Positions 1-9,109 of a DNA stretch of 64,000 nucleotides are shown here, one piece after another. Origin of the DNA: an uncultured Sphingomonadaceae bacterium (lineage in GTDB: Bacteria; Pseudomonadota; Alphaproteobacteria; Sphingomonadales; Sphingomonadaceae); contig CALKJZ010000019.1 of assembly GCA_937995515.1 (NCBI GenBank), positions 62,001-126,000 on the forward strand, written 5' to 3'. The notes below the pieces were generated by a model. That model was given only the letters and a program-made list of their open reading frames with translations. It made no database searches and was not told the origin of the DNA. A program made the translations under genes and the position numbers. Within the stretch, counting starts at the first letter, position 1, and each line of letters starts with the position of its first letter.

Positions 1-1
1 G

Positions 2-820
2 CCGGAATGGCTGCACGCCCCCGACGAGGACGATCACCGGCAGAAGATCCGCGTGCGCACCGTGTTCATCTCCGACACCCACCTCGGCACACCAGGGTGC
101 AACGCGGATCTTCTGCACGATTTCCTGCGCACCATCGACTGCCAGACGCTCTATCTCGTGGGCGACATCATCGACGGCTGGCGCCTCAAGCGCGGCTGGT
201 ATTGGCCGACCCGGCACAACGACATCGTGCGGCGGGTGATGAAGATGGCCAAGAAGGGCACGCGCGTCGTATATATTCCGGGCAACCACGACGAGGTGCT
301 GCGCGATTTCGTGGGCCTGAAGCTCGGCGACATCGAGATCCTGGGCGAGGCGCTCCACACCACGGCCGACGGGCGCCGGCTCCTGGTGCTGCACGGCGAC
401 GAGTTCGACGGCGTGGTGCTCTACGCGCGCTGGCTCGCCTTCCTCGGCGACCATGCCTATGCGACCCTTCTGCGGCTCAACACCTGGTTCAACAGCGCGC
501 GGCGTGCCTTCGGCCTGCCCTACTGGTCGCTTTCGGCCTACATGAAGAAGCGGGTGAAGAACGCCGTCGAGTTCATCTCGCGCTTCGAGGAGGCGGTGGC
601 GCATGCCGCGCGCGATCTTGGCGCCGATGGCGTGGTGTGCGGCCATATCCATTCGGCCGAGATCCGCGAGTTCAGCGGCATGACCTACTACAACGACGGG
701 GACTGGGTGGAGAGCTGCACGGCGCTGGTTGAGCACTTCGACGGGCGGATGGAGCTGCTCGACTGGGCCGAACGCGCGCGGCAGGTGGCGGCACGGCAGC
801 GGGCGCTGGCGGGCGCATGA
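2..820 (+). CDS. UDP-2,3-diacylglucosamine diphosphatase-like metallophosphoesterase (5' end outside window)
   Basis: This is a calcineurin-like metallophosphoesterase of the LpxH-related group. LpxH itself hydrolyses UDP-2,3-diacylglucosamine in lipid A synthesis. Numbered from the GTG at 53, the metal-site motifs are DTH (8-10), GD (37-38), GNHD (77-80), HGD (114-116) and GHIH (197-200), so the catalytic fold is complete. The frame stays open without a stop to base 2, so the true start probably lies before the window and the entry is partial. The stop overlaps the start of the next gene by four bases (ATGA), which suggests translational coupling to the glycosyltransferase. This points to an envelope lipid or glycolipid role, but the exact substrate is inferred from family only. 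Confidence 0.85.
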   Translation, partial: PEWLHAPDEDDHRQKIRVRTVFISDTHLGTPGCNADLLHDFLRTIDCQTLYLVGDIIDGWRLKRGWYWPTRHNDIVRRVMKMAKKGTRVVYIPGNHDEVLRDFVGLKLGDIEILGEALHTTADGRRLLVLHGDEFDGVVLYARWLAFLGDHAYATLLRLNTWFNSARRAFGLPYWSLSAYMKKRVKNAVEFISRFEEAVAHAARDLGADGVVCGHIHSAEIREFSGMTYYNDGDWVESCTALVEHFDGRMELLDWAERARQVAARQRALAGA

Positions 821-1929
821 GTGGGCGGCGCATGATGCGCATATCGATGGTGACCGACGCCTGGGCGCCGCAGGTGAACGGGGTGGTACGCACGCTCGAG
901 ACCACCGCCGAGATGATGCGCGCGCGCGGCCATGCGGTGGAGGTGATCTCGCCGGACCGGTTCCGGTCCGTTCCGGCGCCGACCTATCCCGAGATCCGGC
1001 TGGCGCTTGCGCGGCCGGGCGCGATTGGCGCGATGATCGACGCGCATGGCTCGGACGTGGTGCATATCGCAACCGAAGGACCGCTGGGCCTTGCGGCGCG
1101 GCGGCACTGCCTGCGCATGGGCCAGCCCTTCACCACCAGCTTCCACACCCGCTTTCCCGATTATGTGCACGCGCGCTTCCGCATCCCGCGCGGGCTTTCG
1201 TGGAAGTTCCTCAGCTGGTTCCACCGCCCGGCGCATGCCGTGCTGGTGGCGACCCCGCGCCTTGCCTCCGAGCTGGCCGCGCACGGCCTCGCCCACACCC
1301 GCATCTGGTCGCGCGGGGTTGACCTGTCGCGCTTCGGCCGCGCGCTGCCGCCGCCCGAGGCCTTCCGGGGGCTGGCGCGGCCGATCCTGCTCAATGTGGG
1401 GCGCGTGGCGGTCGAGAAGAACCTCGAGGCCTTCCTCGCGCTCGAGACGCCGGGCACCAAGGTGGTGGTGGGCGATGGGCCGGCGCGCGCCGAGCTCGAG
1501 GCCCGCTTCCCGGAGGCGCGGTTCCTCGGCACGCTGGTTGGCGACGCGCTGGCCGCAGCCTATGCCCATGCCGACCTCTTCGTCTTCCCCAGCCGCACCG
1601 ACACCTTCGGGCTGGTGCTGGTGGAGGCAATGGCAAGCGGCCTGCCGGTGGCCGCCTTCCCTGTGGCCGGCCCGCTCGACGTGGTGGGCGAAAGCGACGC
1701 GGGCGCGCTTTCCGACGACCTCGGCGCGGCGGTGACCCGGGCGCTGCGCATTCCGCGCGCGGCCGCGCGGCTGCACGCACTGGGCTTCTCGTGGGAGGCG
1801 GCGGTCGACCAGTTCGAGGCGGCGCTGGTGGACTGCGCGGATGCGGGCAAGCTGCGCCGGCGGCAGTGGCGGCGGGGCAGCCGCCCGGCCGATGATGGCG
1901 CGGCACCGCTGGAGCGCGCGGCCGACTGA
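817..1929 (+). CDS. GT4-family glycosyltransferase
   Basis: A 370-residue GT-B fold glycosyltransferase of family 4. The N-terminal half shows the nucleotide-sugar transferase start (VTDAWAPQVNGV) and an SFHTRFPDY segment. The C-terminal half carries VGRVAVEKN, then VFPSRTDTFGLVLVEAMASGLPV, which includes the family's E-x7-E donor-binding region. Close relatives include alpha-mannosyltransferases of the MgtA type and SQD2-like glycolipid synthases. The start at 817 overlaps the preceding stop by ATGA; in-frame ATGs at 832 and 835 are alternatives. Pairing with an LpxH-like phosphoesterase suggests glycolipid or lipid A-linked work at the inner membrane. Donor and acceptor are unknown. Confidence 0.85.
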   Translation: MSGRRMMRISMVTDAWAPQVNGVVRTLETTAEMMRARGHAVEVISPDRFRSVPAPTYPEIRLALARPGAIGAMIDAHGSDVVHIATEGPLGLAARRHCLRMGQPFTTSFHTRFPDYVHARFRIPRGLSWKFLSWFHRPAHAVLVATPRLASELAAHGLAHTRIWSRGVDLSRFGRALPPPEAFRGLARPILLNVGRVAVEKNLEAFLALETPGTKVVVGDGPARAELEARFPEARFLGTLVGDALAAAYAHADLFVFPSRTDTFGLVLVEAMASGLPVAAFPVAGPLDVVGESDAGALSDDLGAAVTRALRIPRAAARLHALGFSWEAAVDQFEAALVDCADAGKLRRRQWRRGSRPADDGAAPLERAAD

Positions 1930-2091
1930 AGGGCCCGGGTTGGGGCCGCCGACGAAAGGGCTGGGCCGGGATCGCCCGGCGGGCCGGCAGAGGGCGCGCG
2001 CCGGCCGCCGGGGCCTGTCTGAGGGCCCGGGTGGGCAAGGCCGGAAGGCCGGCCTGCCGCTTCTGGCAGCCGCACCGGATGGCAGGCGGGG

Positions 2092-2119
2092 ACGACCCGG
2101 GCCGAGCGGCCCGGGTCGT
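2092..2119 (-). terminator. Perfect 12-bp hairpin downstream of the TonB-dependent receptor
   Basis: The arms at 2092-2103 and 2108-2119 are perfectly complementary (12 bp, all but two pairs in a GC-rich core) around a four-base GAGC loop. It lies 20 bp beyond the receptor stop codon on the minus strand. There is no clear U-tract, so it may act as an RNA 3'-end stabiliser or a Rho-assisted terminator instead of a classical intrinsic one. The preceding 1930-2091 is GC-rich and shows no gene. Confidence 0.55.
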
Positions 2120-2138
2120 GATCTCGGACGTTGTGCCG

Positions 2139-4823
2139 TCAGAACTTCGCGGTCAGGCTGAGCGAGCCGGTCGTGCCGCGGCGGAACGTGTTGATGTCCA
2201 CCCGCGTCTGGTTGAGCTCCTGGAACTCCTGGTAGCGGGTTCCGGTGATGTTGCGCACCTCGACCTTGAGCTCGACGGGCACGTTGCCGAACCGCACTTC
2301 CTCGCGCGCCACGAAATCAAGCGACAGGCCCGGCCGCTCGACATAGTCGGGCGTGTTCTGCGGGCCGCGCTGGGTCGACCGCTCGCTCGCATAGTTGATG
2401 AGGATGGTCTGCTCCGACAGCCGCTCGGAGTGGCTGAGGCCGATCTGCACGTTCACGAGATGGTCGGACTGGCCGGTGAGGCGCTGGCCGTTGCGAAACA
2501 CGTCGGAGGCCGGGATTTCGATGCCGCGGTCGTTGATGGTTGTGTCGCCGTCGCGCACGCCGATCCTTGACTTGGAGTAGGTGTAGTTGCCGATGAGGAG
2601 GATGCGGCGGTTCTCGAGGAGCCCGACGGCATCGTCGAGGTAAAAATATTTCACCAGCTCCACCTCGCCGCCGTAGAGCGTGGCACGCGGCGCGTTGGCG
2701 AACGTCTGGCCGAAGGTGCCGCCGGCCTCGAAGGGGATGGTCTCGATCGGGCGGTCGATCTTCTTCCAGAAGCCGCCGAGGGTGAGCCTCTCGTCCGCGC
2801 CGAAATAATATTCGTAGCGCGCTTCTGCGTTGGTGAGCTTGCTGTCGACCAGGAACGGGTTACCGAATGCCACGCGGTCGGTGTCGGTGTCGCGGTAGAA
2901 CTGGGGCGCGAGTTCGCGGAACTGCGGCCGTGCCACGGTCCGGGAGCCGCCAATGCGCAGCTGCATGTCGGGGGCGAAGTTCCATGTGAGTATGACGCCC
3001 GGGAGCCAGTATTGCCGGTTGATTTCCGACCCGTCCGGGTCGGGGCGGCCGAAGAGGCCGCGGGGCTGGAGGAACTGGCTGCCATCCTCGAACCTGACGC
3101 CACCGGCGATGCGCAGTCCGTCGGCGATCTCGGCCTCGATCTGCCCATAGGCACCGTGCACCGCAAGACCGGCATCGTAGATGGCGGCCCCCTGGTCCCC
3201 GGAGACTTCCTGAAGCACGATGTTGTAGGCGTAGATGTTGAAGTTCGAGAGCAGATAGTCGGGCCTGGTCTGGGCGACGGCGAGCGGCAGGCCGGCGCCG
3301 TCGGCCGGCAGGTAGCGGAACTCGCGCCGCTCGGAGGTGCGCTCGTTGTTGAAGTAGGAATAGCCGGCCGACAGCACGACCGGCCGGTCGGTCGGCAGGC
3401 GGTAGCCGACATCGAATGCGCCGCCCCAGAGCGTGTCGACGAGGTCGGAGAAGCGGATCCGGGAAATGGCACCGGCAAGCCCGGTCAGCGGATTGGCATA
3501 GGCGTTGACCCGGGGATCGAAGCGGTAGAAATTCTCCCGCTCATAGGGTTCGCGCCGGTTGGCCTGGGAATAGGTCCCGCGCGCGTTCAATGTCCAGTCG
3601 CCGAACTTGAACTCGCCCACCAGCTGGGTGAGGAACAGCTGCCGCTCGGTCCAGTTGGTGTAGTTGCGGTTGACCGGGTCGTCGTTGGAGACGTTGGGCT
3701 CGTCGATCCCGTCGACGATGCGCGCTTCCTTCAGGCTGTCGCGCACGAAGACGTTGGTGAAGCGGATCCGGTGGTCCTGAAACTCATAGCCGAGACCGAA
3801 GAGGCCGGTCACGATGATGTTGTTCTCGGTGGAGAGGAACCGGTAGTCCTCGTCGGGCAGGAGGCCTTCCGCGCCTTCCACGAGGGCGATGCCGGCGGCC
3901 ACCTGGCGCAGGCCGCCCTGGGTCTCCCACTTGTTGCCCCAGCTGGCCGAGAAGATCATGCCGAGGCGGTCCTCGCCGATCTCCCAGCTGTCGCCGGCGT
4001 CGAACGCGACGCCCATGTTGGCCGGGATGTTGCGGTTGCGCTGGATGAGGTTGGTGGGTGCGTTGACAAGGCTGGCGGTGATCCGCTGCACCGTCGGCAA
4101 GTCGAAGTCCTCGCCGACCTGGATCCGCTTGCCCGAGTTGATGGCAGAGCGCAGCTCGAAGGGAACGCTCCGCGTCCCGTCGTCGAAGCCGGTCCAGTCC
4201 CAGCGGCTGCCGAAATAGGTGTAGCCAAGATTGCCGGAGGTCACCGTGTTGCCGCCGAGGCTGCCGCCAACCTCGATGAACCGCTCGGTCGGCACGGCGC
4301 GGGTCGTCAGGTTGATGACGCCGCCGCCGAACTCGCCGGGGAAGTTCGGCAGGAAGCTCTTCTGCACGATGCTCGAGGCGATGACCGAGGTCGGGAAGAT
4401 GTCGAGCGGCACGACGCGCTTGAGCGGCTCGGGCGAGGGCAGCGGCAGGCCGTTGAGGAGGGCTGCGGAATAGCGTTCGCCAAGGCCGCGGACATAGACG
4501 TACTTGCCGCCGACCACGGAGAGGCCCGTCACGCGCTTCAGCGCGCCGGCGATGTCGCCCTCGCCGGTGCGGGCGATATCGGCCTGCGAGAGCACCGCGA
4601 CGACCGACGGGGTGGCGCGGACGACATTGGGGATCCGGGTGCCGATGACGACGATGTCCTCGCCGGCGAGGCTGCCGGCACCGGGGGCGGCGATCTCGAC
4701 CTCTTCCTCCGCCGCCTCGTCCTTTGGCTGCGGCGGAGGCGCAGGATCCTGGGCGAGGGCTGGGAAGGCAACCAGCGACGTCGTTGCCAAGAGCAGCCGG
4801 CCGAGACGTTCAGAAATGTTCAT
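2139..4823 (-). CDS. TonB-dependent outer-membrane receptor (paired with beta-helix lipoprotein)
   Basis: An 894-residue TonB-dependent transporter. The ATG at 4823 gives a clean signal peptide ending FPALAQD and has a GGGGG ribosome site upstream; an in-frame extension to 4943 lacks both. After an acidic and proline-rich stretch comes a TonB-box-like EDIVVIGTR, a plug domain (SVVAVLSQADI, VYVRGLGERYS, PGEFGGGVINLTTRAVP) and a long 22-strand barrel ending in phenylalanine (LTAKF). It lies 76 bp downstream of the lipoprotein gene in the same direction and is probably cotranscribed with it. The Pho-box-like array before the lipoprotein suggests induction by phosphate starvation, which would make the substrate a phosphorus compound. 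That substrate assignment is inference. Confidence 0.9.
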   Translation of the reverse strand: MNISERLGRLLLATTSLVAFPALAQDPAPPPQPKDEAAEEEVEIAAPGAGSLAGEDIVVIGTRIPNVVRATPSVVAVLSQADIARTGEGDIAGALKRVTGLSVVGGKYVYVRGLGERYSAALLNGLPLPSPEPLKRVVPLDIFPTSVIASSIVQKSFLPNFPGEFGGGVINLTTRAVPTERFIEVGGSLGGNTVTSGNLGYTYFGSRWDWTGFDDGTRSVPFELRSAINSGKRIQVGEDFDLPTVQRITASLVNAPTNLIQRNRNIPANMGVAFDAGDSWEIGEDRLGMIFSASWGNKWETQGGLRQVAAGIALVEGAEGLLPDEDYRFLSTENNIIVTGLFGLGYEFQDHRIRFTNVFVRDSLKEARIVDGIDEPNVSNDDPVNRNYTNWTERQLFLTQLVGEFKFGDWTLNARGTYSQANRREPYERENFYRFDPRVNAYANPLTGLAGAISRIRFSDLVDTLWGGAFDVGYRLPTDRPVVLSAGYSYFNNERTSERREFRYLPADGAGLPLAVAQTRPDYLLSNFNIYAYNIVLQEVSGDQGAAIYDAGLAVHGAYGQIEAEIADGLRIAGGVRFEDGSQFLQPRGLFGRPDPDGSEINRQYWLPGVILTWNFAPDMQLRIGGSRTVARPQFRELAPQFYRDTDTDRVAFGNPFLVDSKLTNAEARYEYYFGADERLTLGGFWKKIDRPIETIPFEAGGTFGQTFANAPRATLYGGEVELVKYFYLDDAVGLLENRRILLIGNYTYSKSRIGVRDGDTTINDRGIEIPASDVFRNGQRLTGQSDHLVNVQIGLSHSERLSEQTILINYASERSTQRGPQNTPDYVERPGLSLDFVAREEVRFGNVPVELKVEVRNITGTRYQEFQELNQTRVDINTFRRGTTGSLSLTAKF

Positions 4824-4899
4824 GTCGTACCCCCGTATCGCATCTGCCGTGGCAGGAGGGCCGGGCCGTGACGATGGAAGGACACGCCCCGGCTCCGCC

Positions 4900-6447
4900 T
4901 CAGACCTTCGGAGTGGGCGGGGTCTCGCAGGCCGGCGTCGCACCGCCGAGCCCGCAGGTCCACGGCTCGTACCAGCGATCGTTCGAATCCCGGAAGGCGC
5001 CGATATACGACGTGTTCACGAAGAAGGTGCTGACCGAGGTGAGGCTCTGCGGCGACACCGCAAGCTCGTTTGCGCCCGGGAACCAGGTGCCGGTGAGCGT
5101 GCTGGTGCCCGAGAGCACATTGTTGTTGCCGGTGAGGACCGCCACGATCTGGTCGACCGTGATGCCGGTGCCGGCCGCGGCATTGCCGCCGGCGCAGGAG
5201 AAGAACACCGAACGGAAGACCGGCGGGCCCACCTTGTCGAGCCCTGGGTCGGACGGGTTGATGGTGAAGGCGTTGGCCATCTGCACGCAGGCGCCGCCCG
5301 TCGAGTTGACGATGGAGTTGAAGATCCGGAAGTCGGTGCCGCCGCGCTGCAGGATCGCGGCCGCCGGGCGGCGGTGGATGAAGGTGGCATTGGCGAACAT
5401 CGGATTCGACCGCGGCGTGCGCAGGTCGTTGCCGGCCGTGTCGGCCTCGATCGACCGGTCGCCACCGTCGGACCGCTGGACCACCAGCACGAACTGGTTG
5501 AGGCCCTTGTAGCCGAAGTCGGTGTCAAGCGAGTCGTCGTCGTTGCCGGTGAGCACAAGGTACCGGCCGTTCACCCGGCCGCCGAACCACTCGATGCCGT
5601 CATCGGAGCTGTTGTGCACCTGGACATGCTCGAACACGGTGGCCGAGCCGACACCGCCGAGCGTGATGCCATTGAGCTCGTTGCCCGGGGTGAGCTCGAA
5701 GCCCGAGTAGCGGAGCTGGAGGTAGTTGATCTCGCCCGAGGTGTCGCCCGGGGTCGCGCCGCCGTAGCGGGCGCCAGCCACGCCCTCGACAATCGATTCG
5801 CAGCCGACGGAACCGCCGGGCACGCCCGAGCCGATGCAGTTGTTGATGGGCGCGCGGCCGAGGATGACGAGCCCGCCCCACAGGCCGATGGAGTTTGGCC
5901 CGGCGGTGCCGAGAATGTTCTGCCGTGCCGTCATGATGACGGGCCGCTGCGGCGTGCCGTTGATCTGGATGCGCGACCCGCGATTGACGAGCAGATAATC
6001 CGCGCCCGACGACCCGAAGAGGACGACGCCGGGCTCGATCACGAGCACGCCCTGCGCGCCGCCCGGGGCCTGGCCATCGCCGCCAAGGTCGCGGCCGACC
6101 GAGACCTCGCCCGACAGCGAATAAAAGGTCCGCGCCCGGGCCGGCAGCAGCAGATTGCCGACGATGGTGCCGGTGAGCTGGCAGTTGCGGAACGTGCCCG
6201 CCCCGCCGCCGGCTTCGATCGTGCCGATATTGGTGGTGCCGGCCGGGCAATCCGGATCCGGACCGGTCGGGGTCGGCGTCGGCGTGGGCGTGGGGGTGGG
6301 GGTCGGCGTGGGCGTCGGCGTCGGCGTGGGCGTGGGCTGCGGGACGACGATCGTGCCGTCGCCCGGGGAGGCGACATCGGTCGCACCGGTGCAGGCGGCC
6401 AGCGCGAGCGCCGTGCCGACGAGAAGAAGGCCGCGGAAAGTCGTCAT
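4900..6447 (-). CDS. Surface-type lipoprotein with Pro-Thr linker and beta-helix domain
   Basis: A 515-residue secreted lipoprotein with a signal peptide ending in the lipobox LAAC (Cys19). A Pro-Thr dipeptide linker of about a dozen repeats follows at roughly residues 36-60. The long C-terminal domain has parallel beta-helix character, with motifs GLWGGLVILGRAPIN, ELNGITLGGVG, NSSDDGIEWFGG and a DDDSLD acidic cluster. This family recurs next to TonB-dependent receptors in proteobacteria and Bacteroidetes, and I know of no proven function. The ATG at 6447 follows an AGAGGGGA ribosome site. It leads the receptor operon, so it may act as a substrate-capturing partner on the cell surface. The linker would allow it to extend from the membrane. 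Confidence 0.75.
   Translation of the reverse strand: MTTFRGLLLVGTALALAACTGATDVASPGDGTIVVPQPTPTPTPTPTPTPTPTPTPTPTPTGPDPDCPAGTTNIGTIEAGGGAGTFRNCQLTGTIVGNLLLPARARTFYSLSGEVSVGRDLGGDGQAPGGAQGVLVIEPGVVLFGSSGADYLLVNRGSRIQINGTPQRPVIMTARQNILGTAGPNSIGLWGGLVILGRAPINNCIGSGVPGGSVGCESIVEGVAGARYGGATPGDTSGEINYLQLRYSGFELTPGNELNGITLGGVGSATVFEHVQVHNSSDDGIEWFGGRVNGRYLVLTGNDDDSLDTDFGYKGLNQFVLVVQRSDGGDRSIEADTAGNDLRTPRSNPMFANATFIHRRPAAAILQRGGTDFRIFNSIVNSTGGACVQMANAFTINPSDPGLDKVGPPVFRSVFFSCAGGNAAAGTGITVDQIVAVLTGNNNVLSGTSTLTGTWFPGANELAVSPQSLTSVSTFFVNTSYIGAFRDSNDRWYEPWTCGLGGATPACETPPTPKV
6268..6338 (-). repeat. Hexanucleotide repeat encoding a Pro-Thr linker
   Basis: About twelve imperfect copies of a six-base unit (GGCGTG or GGCGTC on the plus strand) encode consecutive Pro-Thr dipeptides in the lipoprotein. 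Gain or loss of whole units would change linker length without shifting the frame. Confidence 0.8.
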
Positions 6448-6517
6448 GGTGTCCCCTCTTGGAATGCCGATCCGGCCGCGATTCCGCCCCCAGCGGCGGC
6501 CCCTGCGGACAGCGTGC

Positions 6518-6584
6518 GCCCTACCCGCGCGGCGTGTCAGAGTTCTTGCAAAAGCGTGACAGTAACGTGGCAATCAGGTTTCAA
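6518..6584 (-). promoter_or_regulatory. Pho-box-like array and promoter of the lipoprotein/receptor operon
   Basis: Read on the minus strand from 6584, five 7-mers start every 11 bp: TTGAAAC, TTGCCAC, CTGTCAC, TTGCAAG and CTGACAC. All begin YTG and most end CAC, close to the CTGTCAT half-site of PhoB. Ten bases after the last copy is TAGGGC (6523-6518), a plausible -10 hexamer, which would place transcription start about 64 bases before the lipoprotein ATG. PhoB binds tandem 7-mers spaced by 4 bp and replaces the -35 element, and this layout fits. Binding itself is not shown. Confidence 0.6.
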
Positions 6585-6677
6585 AGAGACGACAAAGGCG
6601 AGCAGGCGCCCGAAAAGGCGGCCGATGGCCGGCGAAACGGAGGAAAAAGTCCCGGAGGCGGGGCCCGGCCCGGCCGC

Positions 6678-9062
6678 TCATGCCGCGAGCTCGGCCAGCA
6701 GCTCGGCTTCCGCCCCGGCCTCGATGCGCTCGCGCCCGGCCTCGAGCAGCACCGGCACCGCCAGCGGGCTGACCCGCGGCAGGCGCATGTGGAGGAGGCG
6801 CGAGTCGGCACGGCGAAGCAGCGCCTCGAGGCGCGGGATGTCGGTGAGCCGCGCGCGGGCCTCGGTCCAGGCGGCCTCGAGCAGCAGGTGGCCCGGCTCG
6901 TGCCGGCGCAGCACGTCGAAGACGAGATCGGTTGAGACCAGCATGGCGCGGCCGGGCCTCGGGCGGCCCGGCTGTGCGCGCTCGACGAGGCCGGCGATGA
7001 CGGCCACATCGCGAAAGGCGCGGCGCAGGAACGGGGTCGCCTCGATCCATTGCATAAGTTCGCGGCCGGCGATCTCCGGGGCGAGAAGGGGGGCAGGGTC
7101 GGCCATCTCGCGCAGGGACCAGATGGCCAGCGCATAGTCGGAGGCGACGAAGCCCAGCGGGCCGAGGCCTGCGGCTTCCATCCGCTGGGTGAGCAGCATG
7201 CCGAGCGCCTGGTGGGCGGGTCGGCCCTCGAAGCCGTAGATGACGGCAAAGAAGCGCCCGTCGCGCGGGAAGGTCTCGACCAGCAGCCGGTCGGCCGGCG
7301 GCAGCACCGAGCGGGCCTGCTGCAGCGCCATCCACGCGCCGACATCGGCGGGCATGGCCGCAGCGGTTGCCGGGTCTGCCAGCATGGCGCGCACCCGGCG
7401 CGCGAGGTTGGTGGACAGCGGCATGCGGCCGCCGACGTAGAGGGGGACGAGCGGCGTGCCGCGCGCGCGCCGCGTTACAATGTCGGTGCCGGCAAAGCCG
7501 GTCACCTCCAGAACCTCGCCGGCGAAGAGGAAGGTGTCGCCCACGCGCAGCTGGGCGCCGAACCATTCCTCGACGGTGCCAAGCGACCGGCCGCGGCCGA
7601 GCCGGACGGCCATGGCCGGCGCCTCGACGATCACTCCGGCGTTCAGCCGGTGCTGGCGGGCGAGGCGCGGGTGCGCCACCTCGAGCCGGCCATCGGGCCG
7701 CCGCCTCAGCCTCCGGAACCGCTCATAGGCCCCGAGCGCGTAGCCGCCGGTCTCGAGGAAGGCGAGCACGCGGTCGAAGGTGGCGCGCGCGAGGGCGCGG
7801 TAGGGGGCGGCGCTCTGCACCTCGTCGAACAGGGCTGCGGGATCGAGCGGGCCGGCGCAGGCGAGCCCCATCAGGTGCTGGGCGAGGACATCGAGGCTGC
7901 CCGGGCGCAGCGGCTCGCCATCGAGCTCGCCCGCGGCAACCGCATCGATCGCCGCCCGCGCCTCGAGATACTCGAACCGGTTGCCCGGCACGATGACCGC
8001 CCGCGAGGGGGCATCGAGCCGGTGGTTGGCGCGCCCCACCCGCTGCAGGAGGCGCGCCGCACCCTTGGGCGCCCCCATCTGCACGACGAGATCGACATCG
8101 CCCCAGTCGATCCCGAGGTCGAGGCTGGCGGTGGCCACAACGGCCCGCAGCCGGCCGGCGGCGAGCGCGGCCTCGGTCTTCTCCCGCGCCTCGCGCGCGA
8201 GCGAGCCGTGGTGGATGCCGATGGGAAGCCCGTTCCGGTTTTCGGCCCAGAGGTCGCGGAAGACCAGCTCGGCGACTGCGCGGGTGTTGACGAACACGAT
8301 TGTCTGCCGGTGCGCCTCGATGAGCGCCATCACCTCGGCGGCGGCGTGCCGGCCGTTGTGGCCGCTCCAGGGGATGCGGCCGCCGGGGACGAGGATTCGG
8401 ATCTCGGGCGCTGCGGCCCCGCGGGCCTCGACGAGCCGCACCGCGGCAGGCGTGGCGCCGGGGGCGAGCCAGGCCGCCATGGCCGGGACATCGGCGACGG
8501 TGGCAGAGAGCCCCACCCGCCGGAGGGCCGGGTTCAGCGTCTGCAGCCGGGCCGCGGCGAGCGCAAGAAGATCCCCCCGGCGCGAGGCGGCGAGGGCGTG
8601 CACCTCGTCGACGATCAGCGTCGCGATGCCCGAAAGAAGGGGCCCGGCATCGGCGTAGGTGAGAAGCAGCGAGAGGCTTTCCGGCGTGGTAAGGAGCATG
8701 TCGGGCGGGTCGATGCGCTGGCGGGCCTTGCGCTCGGACGGGGTATCGCCGGTGCGGGCCTCGATGCGCAGCCTGAGGCCCATGTCGCGCACGGGCGCCT
8801 CGAGGTTGCGGGCGATGTCGGCGGCAAGCGCCTTCAATGGCGAGACATAGAGGGTGCGGGCCGGCCGGCCCTCGGCGGCGGCCACGAGCGCGGGCAGGAA
8901 GCCGGCCAGTGTCTTGCCCGCGCCGGTGGGCGCGACGAGAAGCGCGTGGGACCCGGCGCAGGCCGCCTCCAGCATGGCGAGCTGGTGGGCGCGCACCTGC
9001 CAGCCGCGGGCCGCGAACCAGCTCGCCACCGCCTGCGGCAGGCTTGCGCTGCAGCCGCTCAT
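6678..9062 (-). CDS. Ligase-associated DNA damage response DEXH-box helicase (Lhr-like)
   Basis: A 794-residue superfamily 2 helicase of the Lhr-like type that is usually encoded with an ATP-dependent DNA ligase and a PdeM-like nuclease. In order it shows Walker A (APTGAGKTLAG), the DEVH box (IVDEVHAL), the SAT motif (GLSATVAD), motif V/VI (TASLDLGIDWG, QRVGRANHR) and the long Lhr C-terminal region. The ATG at 9062 gives the usual family length; the frame continues upstream to 9323 without a credible start. Neither the ligase nor the nuclease partner is adjacent. A 47-bp gap separates it from the divergent S46 peptidase. The expected role is DNA damage repair in the cytoplasm. Confidence 0.85.
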   Translation of the reverse strand: MSGCSASLPQAVASWFAARGWQVRAHQLAMLEAACAGSHALLVAPTGAGKTLAGFLPALVAAAEGRPARTLYVSPLKALAADIARNLEAPVRDMGLRLRIEARTGDTPSERKARQRIDPPDMLLTTPESLSLLLTYADAGPLLSGIATLIVDEVHALAASRRGDLLALAAARLQTLNPALRRVGLSATVADVPAMAAWLAPGATPAAVRLVEARGAAAPEIRILVPGGRIPWSGHNGRHAAAEVMALIEAHRQTIVFVNTRAVAELVFRDLWAENRNGLPIGIHHGSLAREAREKTEAALAAGRLRAVVATASLDLGIDWGDVDLVVQMGAPKGAARLLQRVGRANHRLDAPSRAVIVPGNRFEYLEARAAIDAVAAGELDGEPLRPGSLDVLAQHLMGLACAGPLDPAALFDEVQSAAPYRALARATFDRVLAFLETGGYALGAYERFRRLRRRPDGRLEVAHPRLARQHRLNAGVIVEAPAMAVRLGRGRSLGTVEEWFGAQLRVGDTFLFAGEVLEVTGFAGTDIVTRRARGTPLVPLYVGGRMPLSTNLARRVRAMLADPATAAAMPADVGAWMALQQARSVLPPADRLLVETFPRDGRFFAVIYGFEGRPAHQALGMLLTQRMEAAGLGPLGFVASDYALAIWSLREMADPAPLLAPEIAGRELMQWIEATPFLRRAFRDVAVIAGLVERAQPGRPRPGRAMLVSTDLVFDVLRRHEPGHLLLEAAWTEARARLTDIPRLEALLRRADSRLLHMRLPRVSPLAVPVLLEAGRERIEAGAEAELLAELAA

Positions 9063-9109
9063 GGTCCACTCCGCCCGCTCGTCATCCTCTTGCCGGGAAG
9101 GCCCTTTCG

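Noticed and set aside
3012-4871. A 619-codon plus-strand frame opposite the TonB-dependent receptor
   Set aside because: Its composition follows the reverse complement of the receptor and it has no recognisable motif.
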